Assembly: GCA_936450465.1 (NCBI GenBank)
Contig: OW388302.1
Coordinates: 59,556,328-59,620,327 of the forward strand
Length of the DNA: 64,000 nucleotides
DNA from: Gibbula magus
Taxonomy: Eukaryota > Mollusca > Gastropoda > Trochida > Trochidae
Reading direction: 5' to 3'
Under the pieces are notes generated by a model that saw nothing but the letters and a program-made list of their open reading frames with translations, was not told the DNA's origin and searched no databases. Position numbers and translations under genes: made by a program. Below are positions 1 through 12,260 of the stretch, in pieces (positions within the stretch are counted from its first letter, which is position 1; every line of letters starts with the position of its first letter).

Positions 1-40
1 TCTGGAAAAGACATTTAAGAGTGTGTTTGTAATGATATTA

Positions 41-46
41 CACGTG
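41..46. other. CACGTG palindrome in A/C/F-type units; representative
   Basis: Immediately after the short dyad, many units read ACACGTGT, which contains the palindrome CACGTG (41-46). That is the core bound by bHLH and bZIP factors in eukaryotes. B units read CACGTA, some A units read CAAGTG, and D/E units read AAAAGTG, so the site separates unit types. Binding in this array is not shown, and the word may be incidental. Confidence 0.6.
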
Positions 47-197
47 TTTAGAGTGTTTTGAGGCCAAATTCATGGGGAAAATGGATTTCATAAAAATTAC
101 GTACCTAAAATCCGAGTTTAGGTACGTGCTTTTTTCGTTTTTTTGGAAAAAATTCAAAATAAAGGCTTTTTCTGGAAAAGACATTTAAGAGTGTGTT

Positions 198-212
198 TGT
201 AATGATATTACA
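198..212. repeat. Short dyad TGTAAT/ATTACA; representative
   Basis: TGTAAT (198-203), spacer GAT, ATTACA (207-212) form a 6-bp inverted repeat found in types A, B, C, F and G. Types D (TGTAAG and ATTAAA) and E (TGTAAT and ATTAAA) break it. The A-type variant ending ATTACAAG extends the match to 7 bp. The dyad lies about 70 bp upstream of the strong dyad in each unit. Confidence 0.9.
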
Positions 213-269
213 CGTATTTAGAGTGGTTTGACGCCAAGTTCATGGGGAAAATGGATTTCACCCAAAATG

Positions 270-298
270 ACGTACCTAAACTCCGAGTTTAGGTACGT
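270..298. repeat. Strong dyad (hairpin-capable) present in nearly every unit; representative
   Basis: The left arm ACGTACCTAAACT (270-282) is the exact reverse complement of the right arm AGTTTAGGTACGT (286-298), separated by the spacer CCG. This is the longest perfect inverted repeat in the unit. Types B and C keep 13-bp arms, with spacers CCG and GAA. Types A and F have 11-bp arms around a 7-nt spacer because the left side reads CTAAAATCC. Types D and E carry one mismatch, with GTAACTAAACT on the left. Such arms could extrude as a cruciform or fold as a hairpin in single-stranded DNA or in a transcript. That is inference; the inverted repeat itself is seen directly. Confidence 0.97.
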
Positions 299-307
299 AC
301 TTTTTCA

Positions 308-323
308 TTTTTTTGGAAAAAAA
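308..323. other. T-tract/GG/A-tract element; representative
   Basis: Seven T, GG and seven A (308-323) form a self-complementary tract at the end of each unit, just before AAAATAAAGGC. Its length is the most variable part of the unit; in some zone-1 units the T-tract is replaced by a run of more than ten A (for example near 1336-1348). Rigid A-tracts disfavour nucleosomes as general knowledge, so the tract may mark linker DNA; this is inference. Confidence 0.85.
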
Positions 324-1610
324 TCAAAATAAAGGCTTTTTCTGGAAAAGACATTTAAGAGTGTGTTTGTAATGATATTACACGTATTTAGAGTGGTTTG
401 ACGCCAAGTTCATGGGGAAAATGGATTTCACCCAAAATGACGTACCTAAACTCCGAGTTTAGGTACGTTCTTTTTCATTTTTTGGGAAAAAAAAATCAAA
501 ATAAAGGCTTCTTCTGGAAAAGACATTTAAGAGTGTGTTTGTAATGATATTACACGTGTTTAGAGTGTTTTGAGGCCAAATTCATGGGGAAAATTAATTT
601 CATAAAAATTACGTACCTAAAATCCGAGTTTAGGTACGTGCTTTTTTCGTTTTTTTGGAAAAAATTCAAAATAAAGGCTTTTTCTTGAAAAGACATTTAA
701 GTATGTGTTTGTAATGATATTACACGTATTTAGAGTGGTTTGACGCCAAGTTCATGGGGAAAATGGATTTCACCCAAAATGACGTACCTAAACTCCGAGT
801 TTAGGTACGTACTTTTTTCATTTTTTTTTGAAAATATTCAAAATAAAGGCTTCTTCTGGAAAAGACATTTAAGAGTGTGTTTGTAATGATATTACAAGTG
901 TTTAGAGTGTTTTGAAGCCAAATTCATGGGGAAAATGGATTTCATAAAAATTACGTACCTAAAATCCGAGTTTAGGTACGTGCTTTTTTCGTTTTTTTGG
1001 AAAAAATTCAAAATAAAGGCTTTTTCTGGAAAAGACATTTAAGAGTGTGTTTGTAATGATATTACACGTATTTAGAGTGGTTTGACGCTAAAGTTCATGG
1101 GGAAAATGGATTTCACCCAAAATGACGTACCTAAACTATGAGTTTAGGTAAGTTCTTTTTCATTTTTTTGGAAAAAAATCAAAATAAAGGCTTTTTCTGG
1201 AAAAGACATTTAAGAGTGTGTTTGTAATGATATTACACGTGTTTAGAGTGGTTTGAGGCCAATTTTATGGGGAAAATGGATTTCACCCAAAATGACGTAC
1301 CTAAACTGAAAGTTTAGGTACGTACTTTTTTCATTTAAAAAAAAAAAAATCAAAATAAAGGCTTCTTCTGGAAAAGACTTTTAAGAGTGTGTTTGTAATG
1401 ACATTACACGTGTTTAGAGTGTTTTGAGGCCAAATTCATGGGGAAAATGGATTTCATAAAAATGACGTACCTAAAATCCGAGTTTAGGTACGTGCTTTTT
1501 TCGTTTTTTTGGAAAAAATTCAAAATAAAGGCTTTTTCTGGAAAAGACATTTAAGAGTGTGTTTGTAATGATATTACACGTATTTAGAGTGGTTTGACGC
1601 CAAGTTCATG

Positions 1611-2600
1611 GGGAAAATTGATTTCATAAAAAATGACGTACCTAAACTCCGAGTTTAGGTACGTACTTTTTTCATTTTTTTTTAAAATATTCAAAATAAA
1701 GGCTTTTTCTGGAAAAGACATTTAAGAGTGTGTTTGTAATGATATTACAAGTGTTTAGAGTGTTTTGAGGCCAAATTCATTGGGAAAATGGATTTCATAA
1801 AAATTACGTACCTAAAATCCGAGTTTAGGTACGTGCTTTTTTCGTTTTTTTGGAAAAAATTCAAAATAAAGGCTTTTTCTGGAAAAGACAATTAAGAGTG
1901 TTTTTGTAATGATATTACACGTATTTAGAGTGGTTTGACGCCAAGTTCATGGGGAAAATGGATTTCACCCAAAATGACGTACCTAAACTCCGAGTTTAGG
2001 TACGTTCTTTTTCATTTTTTGGGAAAAAAAATCAAAATAAAGGCTTTTTCTGGAAAAGACATTTAAGAGTGTGTTTGTAATGATATTACACGTGTTTAGA
2101 GTGGTTTGACGCCAAATTCATGGGGAAAATGGATTTCATAAAAATTACGTACCTAAAATCCTAGTTTAGGTACGTGCTTTTTTCGTTTTTTTGGAAAAAA
2201 TTCAAAATAAAGGCTTTTTCTGGAAAAGACATTTAAGAGTGTGTTTGTAATGATATTACACGTATTTAGAGTGGTTTGACGCCAAGTTCATGGGGAAAAT
2301 GGATTTCACCCAAAATGACGTACCTAAACTCCGAGTCTAGGTACGTTCTTTTTAATTTTTTCGGAAAAAAATCAAAATAAAGGCTTTTTCTGGAAAAGAC
2401 ATTTAAGAGTGTGTTTGTAATGATATTACACGTGTGTAGAGTGGTTTGAGGCCAATTTTATGGGGAAAATGGATTTCACCCAAAATGACGTACCTAAACT
2501 GAAAGTTTAGGTACGTACTTTTTTCATTTTAAAAAAAAAAAAATCAAAATAAAGGCTTCTTCTGGAAAAGACATTTAAGAGTGTGTTTGTAATGATATTA
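1611..2600. repeat. Segment of 10-unit HOR, copy 1
   Basis: Private markers recur exactly 1,709 bp (10 units) downstream. GGGAAAATTG occurs at 1611 and 3320, CATTGGGAAAATGG near 1779 and 3488, GACAATTAAG near 1888 and 3597, CCGAGTCTAG at 2331 and 4040, and CGTGTGTAGA at 2431 and 4140. The two copies agree almost base for base over about 1 kb and then diverge. Confidence 0.9.
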
Positions 2601-3319
2601 CACGTGTTTAGAGTGTTTTGAGGCCAAATTCATGGGGAAAATGGATTTCATAAAAAATTACGTACCTAAAATCCGAGTTTAGGTACGTGCTTTTTTCGTT
2701 TTTTTGGAAACAATTCAAAATAAAGGCTTTTTCTGGAAAAGACATTTAAGTATGTGTTTGTAATGATATTACACGTATTTAGAGTGGTTTGACGCCAAGT
2801 TCATGGGGAAAATGGATTTCACCCAAAATGACGTACCTAAACTCCGAGTTTAGGAACGTACTTTTTTCATTTTTTTTTGAAAATATTCAAAAGAAAGGCT
2901 TCTTCTGGAAAAGACATTTAAGAGTGTGTTTGTAATGATATTACACGTATTTAGAGTGGTTTGAGGCCAATTTTATGGGGAAAATGGATTTCACCCAAAA
3001 TGACGTATCTAAACTGAAAGTTTAGGTACGTACTTTTTTCATTTTTAAAAAAAAAATATCAAAATAAAGGCTTCTTCGGGAAAAGACATTTAAGAGTGTG
3101 TTTGTAATGATATTACACGTATTTAGAGTGGTTTGACGCCAAGTTCATGGGGAAAATGGATTTCACCCAAAATGACGTACCTAAACTCCGAGTTTAGGTA
3201 CGTACTTTTTCATTTTGTTTGAAAAAATTCAAAATAAAGGCTTTTTCTGGAAAAGACATTTAAGAGTGTGTTTGTAATGATATTACACGTGTTTAGAGTG
3301 TTTTGAGGCCAAATTCATG

Positions 3320-4860
3320 GGGAAAATTGATTTCATAAAAAATGACGTACCTAAACTCCGAGTTTAGGTACGTACTTTTTTCATTTTTTTTTAAAATATT
3401 CAAAATAAAGGCTTTTTCTGGAAAAGACATTTAAGAGTGTGTTTGTAATGATATTACAAGTGTTTAGAGTGTTTTGAGGCCAAATTCATTGGGAAAATGG
3501 ATTTCATAAAAATTACGTACCTAAAATCCGAGTTTAGGTACGTGCTTTTTTCGTTTTTTTGGAAAAAATTCAAAATAAAGGCTTTTTCTGGAAAAGACAA
3601 TTAAGAGTGTGTTTGTAATGATATTACACGTATTTAGAGTGGTTTGACGCCAAGTTCATGGGGAAAATGGATTTCACCCAAAATGACGTACCTAAACTCC
3701 GAGTTTAGGTACGTTCTTTTTCATTTTTTGGGAAAAAAAATCAAAATAAAGGCTTTTTCTGGAAAAGACATTTAAGAGTGTGTTTGTAATGATATTACAC
3801 GTGTTTAGAGTGGTTTGACGCCAAATTCATGGGGAAAATGGATTTCATAAAAATTACGGACCTAAAATCCTAGTTTAGGTACGTGCTTTTTTCGTTTTTT
3901 TGGAAAAAATTCAAAATAAAGGCTTTTTCTGGAAAAGACATTTAAGAGTGTGTTTGTAATGATATTACACGTATTTAGAGTGGTTTGACGCCAAGTTCAT
4001 GGGGAAAATGGATTTCACCCAAAATGACGTACCTAAACTCCGAGTCTAGGTACGTTCTTTTTAATTTTTTCGGAAAAAAATCAAAATAAAGGCTTTTTCT
4101 GGAAAAGACATTTAAGAGTGTGTTTGTAATGATATTACACGTGTGTAGAGTGGTTTGAGGCCAATTTTATGGGGAAAATGGATTTCACCCAAAATGACGT
4201 ACCTAAACTGAAAGTTTAGGTACGTACTTTTTTCATTTAAAAAAAAAAAAAATCAAAATAAAGGCTTCTTCTGGAAAAGACATTTAAGAGTGTGTTTGTA
4301 ATGATATTACACGTGTTTAGAGTGTTTTGAGGCAAAATTCATGGGGAAAATGGATTTCATAAAAAATGACGTACCTAAAATCCAAGTTTAGGTAGGTACT
4401 TTTTTCAATGTTTTGGAAAAAAATCAAAATAAAGGCTTTTTCTGGAAAAGACATTTAAGAGTGTGTTTGTAATGATATTACACGTATTTAGAGTGGTTTG
4501 ACGCCAAGTTCATGGGGGAAATGGATTTCACCCAAAATGACGTACCTAAACTCCGAGTTTAGGTACGTACTTTTTTCATTTTTTTTTAAAAAATTCAAAA
4601 TAAAGGCTTCTTCTGGAAAAGACATTTAAGAGTGTGTTTGTAATGATATTACAAGTGTTTAGAGTGTTTTGCGGCCAAATTCATGGGGAAAATGGATTTC
4701 ATAAAAATTACGTACCTAAAATCCAAGTTTAGGTACGTGCTTTTTTCGTTTTTTTGGAAAAAATTCAAAATAAAGGCTTTTTCTGGAAAAGACATTTAAG
4801 AGTGTGTTTGTAAAGATATTACACGTATTTAGAGTGGTTTGACGCCAAGTTCATGGGGAA
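3320..4860. repeat. Segment of 10-unit HOR, copy 2
   Basis: This segment shares the markers of the copy at 1611-2600. It also continues, with GAGGCAAAATTC near 4328, a five-G CATGGGGGAAATGG near 4511 and GCGGCC near 4671, into a match with the third copy at 6050-7530. The offset to that copy is 2,730 bp (16 units), falling to 2,669 bp after two deletions there. Confidence 0.9.
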
Positions 4861-6658
4861 AATGGATTTCACCCAAAATGACGTACCTAAACTATGAGTT
4901 TAGGTAAGTTCTTTTTCATTTTTTTGGAAAAAAATCAAAATAAAGGCTTTTTCTGGAAAAGACATTTAAGAGTGTGTTTGTAATGATATTACACGTGTTT
5001 AGAGTGGTTTGAGGCCAATTTTATGGGGAAAATGGATTTCACCCAAAATGACGTACCTAAACTGAAAGTTTAGGTACGTACTTTTTTCATTTAAAAAAAA
5101 AAAAAATCAAAATAAAGGCTTCTTCTGGAAAAGACTTTTAAGAGTGTGTTTGTAATGATATTACACGTGTTTAGAGTGTTTTGAGGCCAAATTCATGGGG
5201 AAAATGGATTTCATAAAAAATTACGTACCTAAAATCCGAGTTTAGGTACGTGCTTTTTCGTTTTTTTGGAAAAAATTCAAAATAAAGACTTTTTCTGGAA
5301 AAGACATTTAAGAGTGTGTTTGTAATGATATTACACGTATTTAGAGAGGTTTGACGCCAAGTTCATGGGGAAAATGGATTTCACCCAAAATGACGTACCT
5401 AAATTCCGAGTTTAGGTACGTACTTTTTTCATTTTTTTTGAAAATATTCAAAGTAAAGGCTTCTTCTGGAAAAGACATTTAAGAGTGTGTTTGTAATGAT
5501 ATTACAAGTGTTTAGAGTGTTTTGAGGCCAAATTCATGGGGAAAATGGATTTCATAAAAATTACGTACCTAAAATCCGAGTTTAGGTACGTGCTTTTTTC
5601 GTTTTTTTGTATTTTTTCAAAATAAAGGCTTTTTCAGGAAAAGACATTTAAGAGTGTGTTTGTAATGATATTACACGTAATTAGAGTGGTTTGACGCCAA
5701 GTTCATGGGGAAAATGGATTTCACCCAAAATGACGTACCTAAACTCCGAGTTTAGGTACGTTCTTTTTCATTTTTTGGGAAAAAAATCAAAATAAAGGCT
5801 TTTACTGGAAAAGACATTTAAGAGTGTGTTTGTAATGATATTACACGTATTTAGAGTGGTTTGAGGCCAATTTTATGGGGAAAATGGATTTCACCCAAAA
5901 TGACGTACCTAAACTGAAAGTTTAGGTACGTACTTTTTTCATTTAAAAAAAAAAAAAATCAAAATAAAGGCTTCTTCGGGAAAAGACATTTAAGAGTGTG
6001 TTTGTAATGATATTACACGTGTTTAGAGTGTTTTGAGGCCAAATTCATGGGGAAAATTGATTTCATAAAAAATGACGTACCTAAACTCCGAGTTTAGGTA
6101 CGTACTTTTTTCATTTTTTTTTTAAATATTCAAAATAAAGGCTTCTTCTGGAAAAGACATTTAAGAGTGTGTTTGTAATGATATTACAAGTGTTTAGAGT
6201 GTTTTGAGGCCAAATTCATGGGGAAAATGGATTTCATAAAAATTACGTACCTAAAATCCGAGTTTAGGTACGTGCTTTTTTCGTTTTTTTGGAAAAAATT
6301 CAAAATAAAGGCTTTTTCTGGAAAAGACAATTAAGAGTGTGTTTGTAATGATATTACACGTATTTAGAGTGGTTTGACGCCAAGTTCATGGGGAAAATGG
6401 ATTTCACCCAAAATGACGTACCTAAACTCCGAGTTTAGGTACGTTCTTTTTCATTTTTTGGGAAAAAAAATCAAAATAAAGGCTTTTTCTGGAAAAGACA
6501 TTTAAGAGTGTGTTTGTAATGATATTACACGTGTTTAGAGTGGTTTGAGGCCAAATTCATGGGGAAAATGGATTTCATAAAAAATTACGTACCTAAAATC
6601 CGAGTTTAGGTACGTGCTTTTTTCGTTTTTTTTGAAAAAATTCAAAATAAAGGCTTTT

Positions 6659-6800
6659 TCTGGAAAAGACATTTAAGAGTGTGTTTGTAATGATATTACA
6701 CGTATTTAGAGTGGTTTGACTCCAAGTTCATGGGGAAAATGGATTTCACCCAAAATGACGTACCTAAACTACGAGTCTAGGTACGTTCATAAAGGCTTTT
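6659..6800. repeat. Shortened unit (142 bp) lacking the T/A-tract end
   Basis: After GGTACGTTC the sequence jumps directly to ATAAAGGC at about 6790. Compared with the parallel unit near 4041-4090, about 28 bp are missing: the T-tract, GG and A-tract. The strong dyad is retained, with GAGTCTAG in the right arm. Confidence 0.93.
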
Positions 6801-6938
6801 TCTGGAAAAGACATTTAAGAGTGTGTTTGTAATGATATTACACGTGTTTAGAGTGGTTTGAGGCCAATTTTATGGGGAAAATGGATTTCACCCAAACATT
6901 TTCATTTCAAAAAAAAAAAAATCAAAATAAAGGCTTCT
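6801..6938. repeat. Shortened unit (138 bp) lacking the strong dyad
   Basis: CACCCAAA near 6890 is joined directly to CATTTTCATTTC. Compared with the C-type unit near 4190-4260, roughly 34 bp containing the whole inverted repeat are gone. It is the only unit I noticed that has lost the strong dyad completely. Confidence 0.93.
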
Positions 6939-7439
6939 TCTGGAAAAGACATTTAAGAGTGTGTTTGTAATGATATTACACGTGTTTAGAGTGTTTTGAG
7001 GCAAAATTCATGGGGAAAATGGATTTCATAAAAAATGACGTACCTAAAATCCAAGTTTAGGTACGTACTTTTTTCAATTTTTTGGAAAAAAATCAAAATA
7101 AAGGCTTTTTCTGGAAAAGACATTTAAGAGTGTGTTTGTAATGATATTACACGTATTTAGAGTGGTCTGACGCCAAGTTCATGGGGGAAATGGATTTCAC
7201 CCAAAATGACGTACCTAAACTCCGAGTTTAGGTACGTACTTTTTTCATTTTTTTTGAAAAAATTCAAAATAAAGGCTTCTTCTGGAAAAGACATTTAAGA
7301 GTGTGTTTGTAATGATTTTACAAGTGTTTGGAGTGTTTTGCGGCCAAATTCATGGGGAAAATGGATTTCATAAAAATTACTTACCTAAAATCCAAGTTTA
7401 GGTACGTGCTTTTTTCGTTTTTTTTGAAAAAATTCAAAA

Positions 7440-8805
7440 TAAAGGCTTTTTCTGGAAAAGACATTTAAGAGTGTGTTTGTAATGATATTACACGTATTTA
7501 GAGTGGTTTGACGCCAAGTTCATGGGGAAAATGGATTTCACCCAAAATGACGTACCTAAACTGAAAGTTTAGGTACGTACTTTCTTCATTTAAAAAAATT
7601 AAAAAAAAAAAAAAAGGCTTCTTCTGGAAAAGACATTTAAGAGTGTGTTTGTAATGATATTACACGTATTTAGAGTGGTTTGACGCCAAGTTCATGGGGA
7701 AAATGGATTTCACCCAAAATGACGTACCTAAACTCCGAGTTTAGGTACGTACTTTTTCATTTTTTTTGAAAAAATTCAAAATAAAGGCTTTTTCTGGAAA
7801 AGACATTTAAGAGTGTGTTTGTAATGATATTACACGTGTTTAGGGTGGTTTGAGGCCAAATTCATGGGGAAAATGGATTTCATTAAAAAATGACATACCT
7901 AAAATCCAAGTTTAGGTACGTACTTTTTCATTTTTTTGGAAACAAATCAAAATAAAGGCTTTTTCTGGAAAAGACATTTAAGAGTGTGTTTGTAATGATA
8001 TTACAAGTGTTTAGAGTGTTTTGAGGCCAAATTCATTGGGAAAATGGATTTCATAAAAATTACGTACCTAAAATCAGAGTTTAGGTACGTGCTTTTTTAG
8101 TTTTTTTTGAAAAAATTCAAAATAAAGGCTTTTTCTGGAAAAGACATTTAAGAGTGTGTTTGTAATGATATTACACGTATTTAGAGTGGTTTGACGCCAA
8201 GTTCATGGGGAAAATGGATTTCACCCAAAATGACGTACCTAAACTGAAAGTTTAGGTACGTACTTTCTTCATTTAAAAAAATAAAAAAATAAAAAAAGGC
8301 TTCTTCTGGAAAAGACATTTAAGAGTGTGTTTGTAATGATATTACACGTATTTAGAGTGGTTTGACGCCAAGTTCATGGGGAAAATGGATTTCACCCAAA
8401 ATGACGTACCTAAACTCCGAGTTTAGGTACGTACTTTTTCATTTTTTTTGAAAAAATTCAAAATAAAGGCTTTTTCTGGAAAAGACATTTAAGAGTGTGT
8501 TTGTAATGATATTACACGTGTTTAGGGTGGTTTGAGGCCAAATTCATGGGGAAAATGGATTTCATAAAAAAATGACATACCTAAAATCCAAGTTTAGGTA
8601 CGTACTTTTTCATTTTTTTGGAAAAAAATCAAAATAAAGGCTTTTTCTGGAAAAGACATTTAAGAGTGTGTTTGTAATGATATTACAAGTGTTTAGAGTG
8701 TTTTGAGGCCAAATTCATTGGGAAAATGGATTTCATAAAAATTACGTACCTAAAATCCGAGTTTAGGTACGTGCTTTTTTAGTTTTTTTGGAAAAAATTC
8801 AAAAT
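7440..8805. repeat. Tandem duplication of a 4-unit block (~683 bp)
   Basis: The unusual word TTTCTTCATT recurs at 7581 and 8264 (683 bp apart) and TAGGGTGGTT at 7841 and 8523 (682 bp). GACATACCT follows in both copies. The A-rich tail after TTTCTTCATT differs between copies, showing slippage after duplication. The boundaries are approximate because neighbouring units are similar. Confidence 0.9.
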
Positions 8806-9179
8806 AAAGGCTTTTTCTGGAAAAGACATTTAAGAGTGTGTTTGTAATGATATTACACGTATTTAGAGTGGTTTGACGCCAAGTTCATGGGGAAAATGGA
8901 TTTCACCCAAATTGACGTACCTAAACTCCGAGTTTAGGTACGTTCTTTTTAAATTTTTTGTATAAAAATCAAAATAAAGGCTTTTTCTGGAAAAGACATT
9001 TAAGAGTGTGTTTGTAATGATATTACACGTGTTTAGAGTGGTTTGAGGCCAATTTTATTGGGAAAATGGATTTCACCCAAAATGACGTACCTAAACTCCA
9101 AGTTTAGGTACGTACTTTTTTCATTTTAAAAAAAAAATCAAAATAAAGGCTTCTTCTGGAAAAGACATTTAAGAGTGTG

Positions 9180-10720
9180 TTTGTAATGATATTACACGTA
9201 TTTAGAGTGGTTAGACGCCAAGTTCATGGGGAAAATGGATTTCACCCAAAATGACGTACCTAAACTCCGAGTTTAGGTACGTACTTTTTTCATTTTAAAA
9301 AAAAAAAATCAAAATAAAGGCTTTTTTCTGGAAAAGACATTTAAGAGTGTGTTTGTAGTGATATTACACGTGTTTAGAGTGGTTTGAGGCCAAATTCATG
9401 GGGGAAATGGATTTCACCCAAAATGACGTACCTAAATTCCGAGTTTAGGTACGTGCTTTTTTCGTTTTTTTTGAAAAAATTCAAAATAAAGGCTTTTTCT
9501 GGAAAAGACATTTAAGAGTGTGTTTGTAATGATATATCACGTATTTAGAGTGGTTTGACGCCAAGTTCATGGGGAAAATGGATTTCACCCAAAATGACGT
9601 ACCTAAACTCCGAGTTTAGGTACGTTCTTTTTCCTTTTTTGGGAAAAAAATCAAAATAAAGGCTTTTTCTGGAAAAAACATTTAAGAGTGTGTTTGTAAT
9701 GATATTACACGTGTTTAGAGTGGTTTGAGGCCAATTTTATGGGGAAAATGGATTTCACCCAAAAATGACGTACCTAAACTGAAAGTTTAGGTACGTACTT
9801 TTTTCATTTAAAAAAAAAAAAAAATCAAAATAAAGGCTTCTTCTGGAAAAGACATTTAAGAGTGTGTTTGTAATGATATTACACGTGTTTAGAGTGTTTT
9901 GAGGCCAAATTCATGTGGAAAATGGATTTAATAAAAAATGACGTACCTAAAATCCAAGTTTAGGTACGTACTTTTTTCATTTTTTTGGAAAAAAATCAAA
10001 ATAAAGGCTTTTTCTAGAAAAGACATTTAAGAGTGTGTTTGTAATGATATTACACGTATTTAGAGTGGTTTGACGCCAAGTTCATGGGGAAAATGGATTT
10101 CACCCAAAATGACGTACCTAAACTCCGAGTTTAGGTACGTACTTTTTTCATTTTTTTTGAAAAAATTCAAAATAAAGGCTTCTTCTGGAAAATACATTTA
10201 AGAGTGTGTTTGTAATGATATTACACGTGTTTAGAGTGTTTTGAGGCCAAATTCATGGGGAAAATGGATTTCATAAAAAAATGACATACCTAAAATCCAA
10301 GTTTAGGTACGTACTTTTTCATTTTTTTGGAAAAAAATCAAAATAAAGGCTTTTTCTGGAAAAGACATTTAAGAGTGTGTTTGTAATGATATTACAAGCG
10401 TTAGAGTGTTTTGAGGCCAAATTCATTGGGAAAATGGATTTCATAAAAATTACGTACTTAAAATCCGAGTTTAGGTACGTGCTTTTTTAGTTTTTTTGGA
10501 AAAAATTCAAAATAAAGGCTTTTTCTGGAAAAGACATTTAAGAGTGTGTTTGTAATGATATTACACGTATTTAGAGTGTTTTGACGAAAAGTTCATGGGG
10601 AAAATGGATTTCACCCAAAATGACGTACCTAAATTCCAAGTTTAGGTACGTACTTTTTTCATTTTTAAAAAAAAAAATCAAAATAAAGGCTTTTTCTGGA
10701 AAATACATTTAAGAGTGTGT
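9180..10720. repeat. 9-unit HOR block (1,540 bp), copy 1
   Basis: The private markers CTTTTTTCTG (9321), GATATATCAC (near 9531), TTCTAGAAAA (near 10012) and TGACGAAAAG (near 10582) recur 1,540-1,541 bp later. Differences seen between the copies are few, such as an extra A in GGAAAAAACA near 9671 and a one-base loss in ACAAGCGTTAG near 10394. It is a recent tandem duplication. Confidence 0.93.
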
Positions 10721-12260
10721 TTGTAATGATATTACACGTATTTAGAGTGGTTTGACGCCAAGTTCATGGGGAAAATGGATTTCACCCAAAATGACGTACC
10801 TAAACTCCGAGTTTAGGTACGTACTTTTTTCATTTAAAAAAAAAAAAATCAAAATAAAGGCTTTTTTCTGGAAAAGACATTTAAGAGTGTGTTTGTAGTG
10901 ATATTACACGTGTTTAGAGTGGTTTGAGGCCAAATTCATGGGGGAAATGGATTTCACCCAAAATGACGTACCTAAATTCCGAGTTTAGGTACGTGCTTTT
11001 TTCGTTTTTTTTGAAAAAATTCAAAATAAAGGCTTTTTCTGGAAAAGACATTTAAGAGTGTGTTTGTAATGATATATCACGTATTTAGAGTGGTTTGACG
11101 CCAAGTTCATGGGGAAAATGGATTTCACCCAAAATGACGTACCTAAACTCCGAGTTTAGGTACGTTCTTTTTCCTTTTTTGGGAAAAAAATCAAAATAAA
11201 GGCTTTTTCTGGAAAAGACATTTAAGAGTGTGTTTGTAATGATATTACACGTGTTTAGAGTGGTTTGAGGCCAATTTTATGGGGAAAATGGATTTCACCC
11301 AAAAATGACGTACCTAAACTGAAAGTTTAGGTACGTACTTTTTTCATTTAAAAAAAAAAAAAAATCAAAATAAAGGCTTCTTCTGGAAAAGACATTTAAG
11401 AGTGTGTTTGTAATGATATTACACGTGTTTAGAGTGTTTTGAGGCCAAATTCATGTGGAAAATGGATTTAATAAAAAATGACGTACCTAAAATCCAAGTT
11501 TAGGTACGTACTTTTTTCATTTTTTTGGAAAAAAATCAAAATAAAGGCTTTTTCTAGAAAAGACATTTAAGAGTGTGTTTGTAATGATATTACACGTATT
11601 TAGAGTGGTTTGACGCCAAGTTCATGGGGAAAATGGATTTCACCCAAAATGACGTACCTAAACTCCGAGTTTAGGTACGTACTTTTTTCATTTTTTTTGA
11701 AAAAATTCAAAATAAAGGCTTCTTCTGGAAAATACATTTAAGAGTGTGTTTGTAATGATATTACACGTGTTTAGAGTGTTTTGAGGCCAAATTCATGGGG
11801 AAAATGGATTTCATAAAAAAATGACATACCTAAAATCCAAGTTTAGGTACGTACTTTTTCATTTTTTTGGAAAAAAATCAAAATAAAGGCTTTTTCTGGA
11901 AAAGACATTTAAGAGTGTGTTTGTAATGATATTACAAGTGTTTAGAGTGTTTTGAGGCCAAATTCATTGGGAAAATGGATTTCATAAAAATTACGTACTT
12001 AAAATCCGAGTTTAGGTACGTGCTTTTTTAGTTTTTTTGGAAAAAATTCAAAATAAAGGCTTTTTCTGGAAAAGACATTTAAGAGTGTGTTTGTAATGAT
12101 ATTACACGTATTTAGAGTGTTTTGACGAAAAGTTCATGGGGAAAATGGATTTCACCCAAAATGACGTACCTAAATTCCAAGTTTAGGTACGTACTTTTTT
12201 CATTTTTAAAAAAAAAAATCAAAATAAAGGCTTTTTCTGGAAAATACATTTAAGAGTGTG
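10721..12260. repeat. 9-unit HOR block (1,540 bp), copy 2
   Basis: This is the adjacent copy of 9180-10720, with CTTTTTTCTG at 10861, GATATATCAC near 11071, TTCTAGAAAA near 11552 and TGACGAAAAG near 12123. It keeps the standard GACATTT and ACAAGTGTTTAG where copy 1 is altered, so copy 1 carries the derived changes. Confidence 0.93.

Larger units (their letters stand above)
6050..7530. repeat. Segment of 10-unit HOR, copy 3, with two deletions
   Basis: GGGAAAATTG at 6050, GACAATTAAG at about 6327, the GTCTAG variant at 6775-6780 and the five-G unit near 7180 follow the same order as in 3320-4860. The spacing shrinks by 61 bp across 6770-6930 because two consecutive units are internally deleted. 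Confidence 0.9.

Noticed and set aside
130..160. CENP-B box in the TTTTCGTTTTTTTGGAAA region of A units
   Set aside because: The needed CGGG part and the spacing of the box core are absent, so the resemblance is limited to TTCG and GGAAA.
286..298. Telomere-like TTTAGG in the dyad arm
   Set aside because: It occurs once per unit, without tandem TTTAGGG or TTAGGG runs.
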